Part shown: positions 39,767 to 48,694 of the stretch, in pieces | How positions within the stretch are numbered: the stretch's first letter is position 1 | Layout of the letters: each line of letters begins with the position of its first letter | Source: Parahaliea maris | GTDB taxonomy: Bacteria > Pseudomonadota > Gammaproteobacteria > Pseudomonadales > Halieaceae | Reading direction: 5' to 3' | DNA length: 64,000 nucleotides | NCBI RefSeq assembly: GCF_008064665.1 | Contig: NZ_VRZA01000001.1 | Coordinates: forward strand, 496,001 to 560,000 | The notes under the pieces: generated by a model | Told to the model about the DNA's origin: nothing | The model's input: only the letters and a program-made list of their open reading frames with translations | The model's database searches: none | Program-made: the position numbers and the translations under genes

Positions 39767-40744
39767 ATGAGCGACCACGATTCCGGTGCCCACCGCCGTT
39801 CGGCGTTGCGCACGGTGCAGATGGAAGCCGATGCTGTCGCCGCCCTTGCCCAACGTATCGACGCCAGCTTCGACCACGCCTGTGAAATCCTGCTGGCCAC
39901 CCGGGGGCGCGTCATCGTCACCGGTATGGGCAAGTCCGGCCACATCGCCCGCAAAATTGCCGCCACCCTGGCCAGCACCGGCACCCCGGCCCACTTCGTC
40001 CACCCCGGCGAAGCCAGCCACGGGGACATGGGCATGATCACCTCCGAGGACTCCGTCATCGCCCTGTCGAACAGCGGCAAGGTGCCGGAAGTCGTCACCC
40101 TGCTGCCACTGCTCAAGCGCCTCGGCACGCCGGTGATCAGCATGACCGGTGATCCCACCTCGCCCCTGGCCCAGGCCTCCGACGCCCACCTCAACACCGG
40201 GGTGGAAACCGAGGCCTGCCCCCTCGACCTGGCGCCCACTTCCAGCACCACCACGGCCCTGGTCATGGGCGACGCCCTGGCTATCGCCCTGCTGGAGGCG
40301 CGGGGCTTCACCGCCGAGGATTTCGCCTTTTCCCACCCCGGCGGCACCCTGGGCAAGAAGCTCCTGCTGAAAGTGGAAGACGTCATGCGCGGGGACAACC
40401 AGGTGCCCCGGGTAGCGCCCCAGACACCCCTGGCCGAGGCCCTGCTGGAAATCAGCGCCAAGGGACTGGGCATGACCACGGTCGTTGACGAGGCAGGCCA
40501 CCTGGACGGTATCTTTACCGACGGCGACCTGCGCCGGGCCATCGACGCCAGGATTGACATCAACGCCACCGCGATCAGCGAACTGATGAGCCGCGGCCCG
40601 AAAACTGTCACCCCCGGCATGCTCGCCGCGGAAGCCCTGCGCATCATGGAAGAAAACCGTATTACCTCGCTGGTGGTACTCGATGGCTCCGCCGTGGTCG
40701 GGGTAGTGCACCTCATGTCCCTGCTGCAAGCGGGGATTGCCTGA
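39767..40744 (+). CDS. kdsD: D-arabinose 5-phosphate isomerase KdsD
   Basis: Converts ribulose 5-phosphate to arabinose 5-phosphate, the first step to Kdo. It has 325 residues. The SIS domain at about 20-180 contains [20 protein letters not shown] and the catalytic-region [12 protein letters not shown], with [20 protein letters not shown] after it. Two CBS domains lie at about 205-325, ending [20 protein letters not shown]. Its stop overlaps the start of the kdsC remnant. Confidence 0.96.
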   Translation: MSDHDSGAHRRSALRTVQMEADAVAALAQRIDASFDHACEILLATRGRVIVTGMGKSGHIARKIAATLASTGTPAHFVHPGEASHGDMGMITSEDSVIALSNSGKVPEVVTLLPLLKRLGTPVISMTGDPTSPLAQASDAHLNTGVETEACPLDLAPTSSTTTALVMGDALAIALLEARGFTAEDFAFSHPGGTLGKKLLLKVEDVMRGDNQVPRVAPQTPLAEALLEISAKGLGMTTVVDEAGHLDGIFTDGDLRRAIDARIDINATAISELMSRGPKTVTPGMLAAEALRIMEENRITSLVVLDGSAVVGVVHLMSLLQAGIA

Positions 40745-40938
40745 TGAGCACCGACCAGACCGCCTCCCGGGTTCGCCTGCTGGCCCTGGATGTCGACGGC
40801 GTGCTTACCGACGGCTGCATTTACTACGGCAACGATGGCGAGGAGCTCAAGCCCTTCAACATCAAGGATGGCCTTGGCATCAAGCTGCTGCTGCAAGCGC
40901 GCGGACTGAAAGAACAACTGGAGTCCGACTTCCGCTGA
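40744..40938 (+). pseudogene. kdsC: KdsC (Kdo-8-phosphate phosphatase), internally deleted remnant
   Basis: KdsC normally has about 170-190 residues and removes phosphate from Kdo-8-phosphate. Here an intact start (ATG 40744) leads into the HAD motif [19 protein letters not shown] and [10 protein letters not shown], then jumps to [17 protein letters not shown], which looks like the C-terminal helix of the family, and stops after 64 codons. About 110 residues with HAD motifs II-IV are missing, in frame. The overlaps with kdsD and lptC are kept. The frame is open, but it cannot make a functional phosphatase. A true deletion or an assembly collapse are both possible. Confidence 0.88.
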
Positions 40939-41498
40939 TGCAACGCGCAGCCCTGTCCATTTTCCTGACCATCGGTCTGGTCCTGCTCGCCAGTTTTTAC
41001 TGGCAACCGGGCGGCAACCCCGACGCCGACCCGGAAACCGTGAAGCGCCGGATGGCGCTGCCGCAGACCTATCTGGAGCAGGTGCGCGCCTGGCAGTACG
41101 ACGCCGACGGTGTTCTCAAGGAAGTCCTGGAAGCAGACCGAGCCGACTATTATGCCCGCCGGGATACCTCGGAACTGCAGCAGCCGCGCTTCTATTCCCA
41201 CGACGGCAACGACCGCTCCTGGACGGCGACGGCGGAGCTCGGCACCCTGCGCCACAGCCCGGGAATACTGCAATTGCGGCGCAAGGTGCTGCTGACCAAC
41301 GACCAGACTGGCGGCACGCTATCGACCCAGGCCATGACGCTGAACACCCGTAAAAACACAGCGAGATCACAGGTGCCTGTCACAATTACCCAGAATGGGA
41401 GTATCCTGCGCGCCGATGGCATGACAGCAAACCTCAACAGCGAACGCATTGTCATGAGCCCCAATGTGGAGAGTACCTATGTTCAACCGCAGCCCTGA
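40938..41498 (+). CDS. lptC: LPS export protein LptC
   Basis: A bitopic protein that passes LPS from LptB2FG to LptA. The start at ATG 40938, inside the kdsC stop (TGATG), gives 186 residues. An N-terminal membrane helix at about 4-22 (AALSIFLTIGLVLLASFYW) precedes the periplasmic beta-jellyroll, with YLEQVRAWQYDADGVLKEVL and a C-terminal ADGMTANLNSERIVMSPNVE. It overlaps lptA by 20 bp. Confidence 0.92.
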   Translation: MQRAALSIFLTIGLVLLASFYWQPGGNPDADPETVKRRMALPQTYLEQVRAWQYDADGVLKEVLEADRADYYARRDTSELQQPRFYSHDGNDRSWTATAELGTLRHSPGILQLRRKVLLTNDQTGGTLSTQAMTLNTRKNTARSQVPVTITQNGSILRADGMTANLNSERIVMSPNVESTYVQPQP

Positions 41499-42105
41499 CA
41501 GGGCTTCCGGAGCGCAGCGCGCAACGCCTCTGGCCACCCTGCTGCTGGGCGCTCTGCTGCTCGTCACGGAAAGCGCCCGGGCACTGCCCGAGGACCGCAA
41601 CGAGCCGATTCGCATTTCGGCCGACAAGGCCCTGCGGGACGAAAAGCAGGGCTTTACCGTTTACCAGGGCAACGTGACCATGCAGCAGGGCACCCTGCGG
41701 ATCGACGCGGCCAAGGTCACCGTATTCCACCAGCAGAAAGAAGCCGACCACATCAAGGCCGAGGGCCAACCCGCCCACATGCAGGAACAGCCCGAGGCGG
41801 AAAAAGGGTTGATGCACGCCCGCGCCGAAGTGATCGAGTACTTCAAGGCCGAAGAACGCGTCCTGCTCCAGCGCAACGCCAGCGTCGAACAGGAGGGCTC
41901 CCGGGTGACCGGTGACTCCATCGAATACTTTATCGGCCAGCAGTTGCTGCGGGCGGATTCCGCCGCCAGCAGCAGCGGCCGGGTGGAAGTCGTCATCCCG
42001 GCCAACGCCCTGCCCAATAACCAGGCGGCCAGCGACCCCAATACCCCAACGGGAGAATCGCCGGAACCGGAGGAAGCGGCCAGTGGCACAACTGAAGGCC
42101 AGTAA
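41479..42105 (+). CDS. lptA: Periplasmic LPS bridge protein LptA
   Basis: Forms the periplasmic filament that carries LPS to LptDE. ATG 41479 ([20 protein letters not shown]) with GGAGAG upstream gives 208 residues. A signal peptide at about 1-36 ends SARA, before [16 protein letters not shown]. OstA-fold blocks are [20 protein letters not shown] and [20 protein letters not shown]. The tail is Pro/Glu/Thr-rich. It overlaps lptC and lptB. Confidence 0.94.
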   Translation: MFNRSPDRASGAQRATPLATLLLGALLLVTESARALPEDRNEPIRISADKALRDEKQGFTVYQGNVTMQQGTLRIDAAKVTVFHQQKEADHIKAEGQPAHMQEQPEAEKGLMHARAEVIEYFKAEERVLLQRNASVEQEGSRVTGDSIEYFIGQQLLRADSAASSSGRVEVVIPANALPNNQAASDPNTPTGESPEPEEAASGTTEGQ

Positions 42106-42808
42106 CCTGGCCAAGGCCTATCGCGGGCGGCAGGTGGTTCACGACGTCTCCCTGCAGCTCGAGAGTGGGCAGATAGTCGGCCTGCTCGGCCCCAACGGGG
42201 CCGGCAAGACCACCTGTTTCTACATGATTGTCGGCATTATCCGGGCCGACAACGGCAGTATCGTACTGAACGGAGAGGACATCACGGCCCTGCCGATGCA
42301 CGAACGCGCCCGCCGCGGTATCGGCTACCTGCCCCAGGAGGCCTCGATCTTCCGCAAGCTCACGGTGGGCAACAATATCCTGTCGATCCTGGAGACCCGC
42401 CCCGATCTCAACCGCAGCCAGCGGCTGGAGCGCTGCGACGCCCTGCTCGAGGAATTTCACGTCACCCACTTGCGCGACAGCCTCGGCCAGTCCCTGTCGG
42501 GCGGAGAGCGCCGGCGGGTGGAGATCGCCCGGGCCCTGGCCACCGAGCCCGACTTCATCCTCCTCGACGAACCCTTTGCCGGGGTGGACCCGATTTCAGT
42601 CGCAGACATCAAGCAGATCATTCGCCAGTTGCGCGACCGGGGCATCGGCGTCCTGATCACCGACCACAATGTCCGGGACACTCTCGACATCTGCGAGAAC
42701 GCTTTCATTGTCGGGGAGGGGCATATCATTGCCGAGGGGGGCACCGAGGCCATCCTTGCCAACGAGGCCGTCCGCCGGGTCTACCTGGGCGATCAGTTCC
42801 GTCTCTAG
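42083..42808 (+). CDS. lptB: LPS export ABC transporter ATPase LptB
   Basis: The ATPase of LptB2FG. The start at GTG 42083 with GGAGGAA upstream gives 241 residues, identical in length to E. coli. The Walker [10 protein letters not shown] is at about 37-45, followed by [13 protein letters not shown] (Q-loop), signature [16 protein letters not shown], Walker [14 protein letters not shown] and switch DHNVRDTL. It overlaps lptA by 23 bp. LptFG are not in the window, as is usual. Confidence 0.97.
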   Translation: MAQLKASNLAKAYRGRQVVHDVSLQLESGQIVGLLGPNGAGKTTCFYMIVGIIRADNGSIVLNGEDITALPMHERARRGIGYLPQEASIFRKLTVGNNILSILETRPDLNRSQRLERCDALLEEFHVTHLRDSLGQSLSGGERRRVEIARALATEPDFILLDEPFAGVDPISVADIKQIIRQLRDRGIGVLITDHNVRDTLDICENAFIVGEGHIIAEGGTEAILANEAVRRVYLGDQFRL

Positions 42809-42861
42809 CGAGCCACCCGCCGCAGGCAAACTGGTGGCATAAGCAATATTCGCGCCAGCAG

Positions 42862-42891
42862 TTGCCTTGATTCCGCCAGCGGCGCTACACT
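42862..42891 (+). promoter_or_regulatory. Candidate promoter of rpoN
   Basis: TTGCCT (42862-42867), an 18-bp spacer and TACACT (42886-42891) lie about 60 bp before the rpoN ATG in the 145-bp lptB-rpoN gap. Confidence 0.45.
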
Positions 42892-42953
42892 GCAATTTCC
42901 GCAGTCGCTAGCAGTACGCCTACCGTGGTATCGCCGAAGTCCAGAACAGTCAG

Positions 42954-44453
42954 ATGAAACAGTCGCTCCAGTTAAAACTTGGCCAGCAACTGACCATGAC
43001 GCCCCAACTGCAGCAGGCTATCCGCCTGCTGCAGCTCAGCACCCTGGATTTGCAACAGGAGATCCAGCAGGCCCTGGATTCCAATCCGCTACTGGAAATG
43101 ACGGAGGAGGACGACAGCCCCGCCGAGCCCCCCGACAACAGCGAACGCCACACGGACCCCGCTCCCGAAACCGGGGATGGCCCGCTGGAGAGCCTGGAGC
43201 GCACCGCATCAGACAAAGGCAGCGATGACACCGAATGGCCGACGTCCATGCCGGAAGACCTGCCTGTCGACACCCAGTGGGAAGACCTGCTGCCCTCTGC
43301 CTCCGCCCCCGCGGGCAACTCAGACGACAGCGGTGACTACGACTTCGAGTCCCGCAACGGCAGCGGTGAATCCCTGCAGGACCGCCTGCGCTGGCAGCTC
43401 AACCTGACCCGCCTCTCGGACGTGGACCGGGTGATTGCCATGGCCATCATCGATGCCACGGACCACAACGGTCGCCTGACCAGCACCCCGGAGGACATCC
43501 TCGACTCACTGGTTCCGGAACTGGATATCGAACTCGACGAGGTCATCGCCGTACTGCACTGCCTGCAGCAGTTTGAACCCGCCGGCGTGTGCGCTCGCGA
43601 CCTGCAGGAATGCCTGCAGATCCAGCTCGCCCAATTGCCCCCGGACACCCCCTACCTGGAGCAGGCGCGCACCATTCTGGCCCGCCACATGAACCAGCTC
43701 GGTGCCGGAGACCACCAGCAGATCCTGCGCCGCACGCGGATGAGCGAGGAGGACCTGCGCAACACCCTCAGCCTGGTCCGCAGCCTCGATCCCAACCCCG
43801 GCCTGTCAGTGGAGAGCGATGATACCGAATACGTTGTACCCGACGTGTTCGTGCGCAAGCACCACAACCGCTGGGGAGTCGAACTCAATCCCGATATCGC
43901 CCCCCGCCTGCGTATCAACAGCGACTACGCCAGCCTCATCAAGCGCGCCGACAACAGTGCCGACAACACCTTCCTCAAGGACAATCTGCAGGAGGCCCGC
44001 TGGTTCCTGAAAAGCCTGCAGAGTCGCAACGAAACCCTGATGAAGGTCGCCAGCAAAATTGTCGAACACCAGCGCAATTTCCTCGAGTACGGTGAGGAAG
44101 CGATGAAGCCCCTGGTGCTGCACGACATTGCCGAGGCGGTGGACATGCACGAGTCGACCATCTCCCGGGTGACCACCCGCAAGTACATGCACACTCCCCG
44201 GGGCATCTTCGAGCTCAAGTATTTCTTCTCCAGCCATGTGGGCACGGCCGGAGGTGGCGAGTGCTCATCCACCGCCATTCGCGCCCTGATCAAGAAGCTG
44301 GTGGCGGCGGAGAACCCGCGCAAGCCGCTGAGCGACAACAAGATCACCCAGTTGCTCGAGGAACAGGGCATCCAGGTCGCCCGGCGAACCGTCGCCAAAT
44401 ACCGCGACACCCTGCTTATTCCGCCCTCCAATGAGCGCAAGAGATTGGTCTAG
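42954..44453 (+). CDS. rpoN: RNA polymerase sigma-54 factor RpoN
   Basis: Directs RNA polymerase to -24/-12 promoters that need enhancer-binding ATPases. It has 499 residues. Region I ([20 protein letters not shown]) is Gln/Leu-rich, region II (about 50-125) is acidic, and region III holds the core-binding part and the [23 protein letters not shown]. The RpoN box ARRTVAKYR is at about 476-484. It leads rpoN-hpf-ptsN-rapZ-ptsO, the standard nitrogen-PTS cluster. Confidence 0.98.
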   Translation: MKQSLQLKLGQQLTMTPQLQQAIRLLQLSTLDLQQEIQQALDSNPLLEMTEEDDSPAEPPDNSERHTDPAPETGDGPLESLERTASDKGSDDTEWPTSMPEDLPVDTQWEDLLPSASAPAGNSDDSGDYDFESRNGSGESLQDRLRWQLNLTRLSDVDRVIAMAIIDATDHNGRLTSTPEDILDSLVPELDIELDEVIAVLHCLQQFEPAGVCARDLQECLQIQLAQLPPDTPYLEQARTILARHMNQLGAGDHQQILRRTRMSEEDLRNTLSLVRSLDPNPGLSVESDDTEYVVPDVFVRKHHNRWGVELNPDIAPRLRINSDYASLIKRADNSADNTFLKDNLQEARWFLKSLQSRNETLMKVASKIVEHQRNFLEYGEEAMKPLVLHDIAEAVDMHESTISRVTTRKYMHTPRGIFELKYFFSSHVGTAGGGECSSTAIRALIKKLVAAENPRKPLSDNKITQLLEEQGIQVARRTVAKYRDTLLIPPSNERKRLV

Positions 44454-44532
44454 AATGAAATCAGGCGGCTGTCACATGGCCGCCACCGCGTCGGTCCCCC
44501 GGGGCCGATTCACACTGTAGAAGGAGTCAGTT

Positions 44533-44820
44533 ATGCAACTGAATGTCAGCGGTCACCATGTAGAAGTCACCGACCCACTGCGGGAATACGTGGAAAACAA
44601 GTTTGAGCGCCTGCAGCGACATTTCGATCAGATAACCAACACCGAAGTCACCCTCATCGTCGAAAAGATGATCCAGAAAGCGGAAGCCAATGTGCACATC
44701 TCCGGTGCTGATATCTTCGCCGCCGCCGAATCCGAAGACATGTATGCCGCGATCGACGCCCTGGCCGACAAGCTCGACCGCCAGCTCATCAAACACAAGG
44801 AAAAGGCGCGAGGCCACTAA
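44533..44820 (+). CDS. hpf: Ribosome hibernation promoting factor HPF, short form
   Basis: Binds the 30S decoding region and helps form inactive ribosome dimers in stationary phase. It has 95 residues and starts MQLNVSGHHVEVTDPLREYV, with AAGGAG upstream. The short length places it with gammaproteobacterial HPF, without the C-terminal dimerisation domain of long HPF. The block ISGADIFAAAESEDMYAAID is typical. It follows rpoN by 79 bp. Confidence 0.97.
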   Translation: MQLNVSGHHVEVTDPLREYVENKFERLQRHFDQITNTEVTLIVEKMIQKAEANVHISGADIFAAAESEDMYAAIDALADKLDRQLIKHKEKARGH

Positions 44821-44829
44821 CCGCACATC

Positions 44830-45288
44830 ATGCAAAGCCTGACACATATACTGACCCCCGGGCGCACGATCTGCCGCGCTCCCGGGGGCAGCAAAAAAAG
44901 ACTCTTTGAAACCATCGCCAAAATTATCAGTGAGGACCAGGATTCCCTGCCCTACGCGGAGGTCTTCACCCAGCTGATCGCCCGGGAAAAACTCGGCAGT
45001 ACCGGCCTGGGCCGGGGCATTGCAATTCCCCACTGCCGCATCGCCAACTGCACCCAGCCCCTGGGCAGCCTGCTCAGCCTCGAGGAGGCGGTAGACTTCG
45101 ATGCCCCCGACAACCAGCCGGTAGATTTGCTGTTTGTCCTGCTGGTGCCCGATGAGGCCCACCAGGAACACCTCGACATCCTCGCCCACGTGGCGGGCCT
45201 GTTCAGCCAGGAAGCGTTCTGCGAGGCCCTGCGCGAAGCGGGCGACAACCAGGCGCTGTACGACGTCGCAACCGGCTGGAAACTCTAG
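44830..45288 (+). CDS. ptsN: Nitrogen-PTS EIIA protein PtsN
   Basis: Phosphate acceptor of the regulatory PTS-Ntr, which affects potassium transport and stress. It has 152 residues. The phosphorylated histidine is H68 in GRGIAIPHCRI. Other family blocks are KRLFETIAKIISED and HLDILAHVAGLFSQEAF (split around the conserved LLFVLLVPDEAH-type strand). It lies 9 bp after hpf and 12 bp before rapZ. The matching carrier NPr is encoded by ptsO in the same cluster. Confidence 0.97.
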   Translation: MQSLTHILTPGRTICRAPGGSKKRLFETIAKIISEDQDSLPYAEVFTQLIAREKLGSTGLGRGIAIPHCRIANCTQPLGSLLSLEEAVDFDAPDNQPVDLLFVLLVPDEAHQEHLDILAHVAGLFSQEAFCEALREAGDNQALYDVATGWKL

Positions 45289-45300
45289 GACCAGCTCAGG

Positions 45301-46170
45301 ATGGAACTGGTCATCATCAGCGGACGCTCCGGCTCGGGCAAAAGTACCGCCCTGCACCAGCTGGAAGACGAGGGCTACTACTGCATCGACAACCTGCCCC
45401 TGGGCCTGCTGCCCGGATTGGTGCAGCAGGCTTTCCGCGACGAGTTCGCCCACTTTCGCGGCGCTGCTGTGTGTATCGATGCCCGCAATGCCTGGAAGGA
45501 CCTGCAGGATTTCAACGCGATTCTGGAGTCCCTGCCCGCGGGAGTGAACACCCAGATCCTGTTTCTGGACGCCCAGGACGCGGCCCTGATCAAGCGTTTC
45601 AGTGAAACCCGGCGCCGCCACCCCCTGAGTGATCACAACCTGCCCCTGGCGGAAGCGATCTCCCGCGAACGCGAGTTGCTCGAACCCATCGCCACCGACG
45701 CGTCGCTGGTACTGGATACCAGCCAGCTCACCATTTACCAGCTGCGAGACGCCATTCGCGACAGGCTGCTGGGCGACAGCAACGCCAGTATGTCGATTTT
45801 GTTTCAGTCGTTTGGCTTCAAGCGGGGCGTACCGACCGACGCTGACCTGATGTTCGATGTGCGCGTGCTGCCCAACCCCCACTGGGTCAAGGATCTGCGC
45901 CTGCTGAGCGGGCTGGACGCACCGGTGCGAGCGTTCCTGGAGGAACAGGAAGCCACCCATGCGCTCTACCAGAGCATTGCCGATTATCTGGACCGCTGGC
46001 TCCCGGCCTACGCCCAGAGCAACCGCAGCTACATGACCATCGCGGTGGGTTGTACGGGAGGACAACATCGGTCAGTATATCTCGCGGATCGACTGTACCA
46101 GCACTATCGGCAGCAGTTTCCGCAGGTCCACTTACGTCACAGGGAACTGCAAGGACAGCCCACACCGTGA
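45301..46170 (+). CDS. rapZ: RNase adapter protein RapZ
   Basis: An RNA-binding P-loop protein that in E. coli hands the small RNA GlmZ to RNase E, linking cell-wall sugar supply to glmS. It has 289 residues. The Walker A GRSGSGKS is at 8-15. The region YYCIDNLPLGLLPGL and C-terminal TIAVGCTGGQHRSVYLADRL are diagnostic. The ptsO start overlaps its stop by 4 bp (GTGA). Confidence 0.97.
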   Translation: MELVIISGRSGSGKSTALHQLEDEGYYCIDNLPLGLLPGLVQQAFRDEFAHFRGAAVCIDARNAWKDLQDFNAILESLPAGVNTQILFLDAQDAALIKRFSETRRRHPLSDHNLPLAEAISRERELLEPIATDASLVLDTSQLTIYQLRDAIRDRLLGDSNASMSILFQSFGFKRGVPTDADLMFDVRVLPNPHWVKDLRLLSGLDAPVRAFLEEQEATHALYQSIADYLDRWLPAYAQSNRSYMTIAVGCTGGQHRSVYLADRLYQHYRQQFPQVHLRHRELQGQPTP

Positions 46171-46436
46171 TCCGCACCCAACTCACCATCGTCAATAAGC
46201 TTGGCCTGCACGCTCGCGCAGCAGCCAAATTCGTCGCCTGCGCCAGCGCTTTTTCCAGCACTATTCAGGCCGGCCGGGATGGCAAACTGGTGGACGGCAA
46301 GAGCATCATGTCGGTCATGATGCTGGCTGCCGGCAAGGGCACTGTGCTCGACGTCGAGATCAATGGCGACGACGAAGAGCGGGCCCTGGAAGCCCTCAGT
46401 ACGCTGATTGCCAATCGGTTCGACGAGGCGGAATAG
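46167..46436 (+). CDS. ptsO: Nitrogen-PTS phosphocarrier NPr
   Basis: HPr-like carrier of the regulatory PTS. The GTG start at 46167 overlaps the rapZ stop and gives 89 residues. The phosphorylation site is H15 in NKLGLHARAAAKF. The HPr helix region GKSIMSVMMLAAGKG contains the conserved serine. The EI-Ntr enzyme (ptsP) is not in the window. Confidence 0.96.
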   Translation: MIRTQLTIVNKLGLHARAAAKFVACASAFSSTIQAGRDGKLVDGKSIMSVMMLAAGKGTVLDVEINGDDEERALEALSTLIANRFDEAE

Positions 46437-46475
46437 TTCTCCAGCTCACCGGTTTGGATTGCGCGCATTGAACCC

Positions 46476-46740
46476 GCGTTTATGGCGCCCGGAGGCCTTC
46501 CGGGAAACGCGGTGAATATCGCCCACAGTTACTGCTATTCGCTGTAAAGGACATAGAGCTCTGAACCCGCGCGCAGGACGTGCAGCCCCCTCCCCGGACA
46601 CGCCGTGAACCCATCCATGGGGGCTCGGCAGCGGCCGTCCTGGCCGCTGACGGTCCGGGGAGGGGACTGCACGCCCCGCACGCTCTTTCGAGGAGCGCCC
46701 GAATCTCGTAACTTTGAAACTGGCAGGCCTGTTTCAGGCC
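46476..46740. repeat. Hairpin-dense intergenic element between ptsO and mgtE
   Basis: The 388-bp gap holds several nested inverted repeats. An imperfect palindrome on CCCGGAGG/CCTTCCGGG lies near 46486-46502. A large repeat has two 21-bp arms (46579-46599 and 46653-46673) that match in 20 positions. Inside it is a perfect 8-bp hairpin CAGCGGCC/GGCCGCTG (46629-46649). Smaller hairpins lie at 46681-46697 and 46726-46740 (GGCCTG/CAGGCC). No supported gene lies here; a 93-codon open frame on the minus strand runs through the repeats. Confidence 0.75.
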
Positions 46741-46824
46741 CTTCCAAGTTGTTGTGCCCAAGCCTTTTCCGGATAATTAGCAGGCCCGGCAATTCCGCCG
46801 CGGCCCCGGTAGCGGAAGGACGGC

Positions 46825-48180
46825 ATGGCAGCGACGAGCACGCCCAAAACCCAGCAACAACTTGACCGCCTGTCGGCGGCGCTGGAATCGGGCACCTTCG
46901 TCGACGTCAAACGCATGCTCAATGGCCTGCCCCCCGGGGACGTGGCCCACCTGCTGGAATCTTCCACGCCGCGCTTCCGCCACATTCTGTGGAAGATGGT
47001 CGACCTCGACAATGAGGGCGACATCATCAATGAGCTGTCGGACGAGCTGCGCACGCACTTCCTCAGCGACATGGATGCCGCCGAGGTCGCCCAGATCACG
47101 GAACACCTCGACGACGACGACGTCGCCGACATTCTCCAGCAGCTGCCAGAACAGGTCACCCGGGAAGTCCTGGACGCCATGGACCACCAGGACCGGGCGC
47201 GACTGGAACGGGTACTGCACTACCCGGACGATACCGCCGGCGGCCTGATGAACACGGACACCATCACTATCCGGGCGCGATTGACGCTGGATGTGGTGCT
47301 GCGCTATCTCAGGCGCCACGAGGAGCTGCCGGCCATGACCGACAGCCTGATCGTGGTCAACCGCAACGACCGCTTTGTCGGCCTGCTGCCGCTGCGCACT
47401 CTGCTGGTGTCGGACCCTTCGCGCACGGTGCGCGAGATGATGGATACGGATGTCGAGCCCATCCCCGCCTACATGCCCGACGACGAGGTCGCGCGCCTGT
47501 TCGAGCGTCACGACTGGGTGTCGGCGCCGGTGGTCGACGATGACGGCCAGCTGCTCGGCCGAATTACCATCGATGACGTGGTCGACGTGATCCGCGAAGA
47601 CGCGGACCACTCCCTGACCTCCATGGCCGGCCTGGAGGAGGACCTGGACACCTTCGCCCCGGTGTTCCGCACGGCCCAGCGCCGCGCCATCTGGCTCGGC
47701 CTCAATCTGATCACTGCCTTTGTTGCCGCCTCGGTGATCAACCTGTTCCAGGGCACCATCGAGAAAGTCGTGGCACTGGCGGTCCTGATGCCCATCGTGG
47801 CATCCATGGGCGGCATTGCCGGCACCCAGACCCTGACTGTGCTGGTGCGCGGGATGGCCATGGGGCAGGTGAGCCGCAGTAACGGTGCCTGGCTGATCAA
47901 CCGTGAGCTCGGGGTTGGTATACTTAACGGCATGTTGTGGGCGACGGTGGTCGCCGTGGCCTCCTCGGTGTGGTTCGAGGACTGGAACATCGGCATGATC
48001 ATCGCCGCGGCCATGATGATCAACCTGGTGACCGCCGCCTTTACCGGCGCGGCCCTGCCACTGCTGCTCAAGCGCGTCAACATCGACCCCGCGCTGGCCG
48101 GCGGTGTGGTGCTCACTACCGTTACCGATGTGGTGGGTTTTGTTTCCTTTCTCGGGCTTGCGACCCTGTTTTATGGCTGA
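46825..48180 (+). CDS. mgtE: Magnesium transporter MgtE
   Basis: An inner-membrane Mg2+ channel gated by cytosolic magnesium. It has 451 residues. The MgtE N-domain (about 30-130) contains EVAQITEHLDDDDVADILQQ, with two CBS domains at about 135-260 (MNTDTITIRARLTLDVVLRY and WVSAPVVDDDGQLLGRITID). Five membrane helices follow at about 285-451, with the pore-region motifs GGIAGTQTLTVLVRGMA and NLVTAAFTGAALPLLLKR. A GGAAGG Shine-Dalgarno precedes the ATG. It overlaps darP by 8 bp. Confidence 0.96.
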   Translation: MAATSTPKTQQQLDRLSAALESGTFVDVKRMLNGLPPGDVAHLLESSTPRFRHILWKMVDLDNEGDIINELSDELRTHFLSDMDAAEVAQITEHLDDDDVADILQQLPEQVTREVLDAMDHQDRARLERVLHYPDDTAGGLMNTDTITIRARLTLDVVLRYLRRHEELPAMTDSLIVVNRNDRFVGLLPLRTLLVSDPSRTVREMMDTDVEPIPAYMPDDEVARLFERHDWVSAPVVDDDGQLLGRITIDDVVDVIREDADHSLTSMAGLEEDLDTFAPVFRTAQRRAIWLGLNLITAFVAASVINLFQGTIEKVVALAVLMPIVASMGGIAGTQTLTVLVRGMAMGQVSRSNGAWLINRELGVGILNGMLWATVVAVASSVWFEDWNIGMIIAAAMMINLVTAAFTGAALPLLLKRVNIDPALAGGVVLTTVTDVVGFVSFLGLATLFYG

Positions 48181-48694
48181 AGACGACTACGAAGATTACG
48201 GCGAAGAGGCTCCCAGCAAGAGCGAGATGAAACGCCGCATGACGGCCCTGCAGGAGCTGGGAGAAACCCTGACCCGCCTGAGCGACAAACAGCTGGCCAG
48301 GATTCCGCTGGAGGATCCGCAGTTGGCCCAGGCGGTTGCCGAGGTGAAGTCTATCACCTCGAACAGCGCCCGGCGCCGGCACATGCAGTTTATCGGCAAG
48401 CTGATGCGCAACCTCGACCCGGCGCCCATCGAGGCCGCCCTCGATACCCTGTACCGCGAGCAACGCGAAAGCGCCGACCGCTTCCACCAGCTGGAGGAAC
48501 TGCGCGACGACATACTGGCCCAGGGACTCAAGGGCATCGAACAGGTGGTGACACGCTGGCCCCGGGCCGACCGTCAGCACCTGCGACAGCTGGTGTTACA
48601 GCACCAGCGCGAAGTGGCACGCAGTAAACCCCCGGCTGCCAGCCGCAAGCTGTTCCGCTACCTGCGGGAATTGCAGGAGCAGAGTAGCGACTAG
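48173..48694 (+). CDS. darP: Ribosome-associated protein DarP (YjgA)
   Basis: Late 50S assembly factor of the YjgA/DUF615 family. The start at ATG 48173 (MAEDDYEDYGEEAPSKSEMK) lies within the mgtE end and gives 173 residues. The family core KRRMTALQELGETLTRLSDK and QFIGKLMRNLDPAPIEAALD is clear, and the C-terminal SRKLFRYLREL completes it. The acidic N-terminus is normal. Its stop codon and the yhdP stop share the palindrome CTAG. Confidence 0.95.
   Translation: MAEDDYEDYGEEAPSKSEMKRRMTALQELGETLTRLSDKQLARIPLEDPQLAQAVAEVKSITSNSARRRHMQFIGKLMRNLDPAPIEAALDTLYREQRESADRFHQLEELRDDILAQGLKGIEQVVTRWPRADRQHLRQLVLQHQREVARSKPPAASRKLFRYLRELQEQSSD

Noticed and set aside
39185-40729. 514-codon minus-strand open frame
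   Set aside because: Antisense to yrbG and kdsD, which have clear motifs; no domain in the antisense product.
44527-46068. 513-codon minus-strand open frame
   Set aside because: Antisense to hpf, ptsN and rapZ; no conserved motif.
46480-46761. 93-codon minus-strand open frame in the ptsO-mgtE gap
   Set aside because: It runs through the inverted-repeat element, is rich in Arg/Ser/Pro/Cys and has no family resemblance; treated as repeat sequence.
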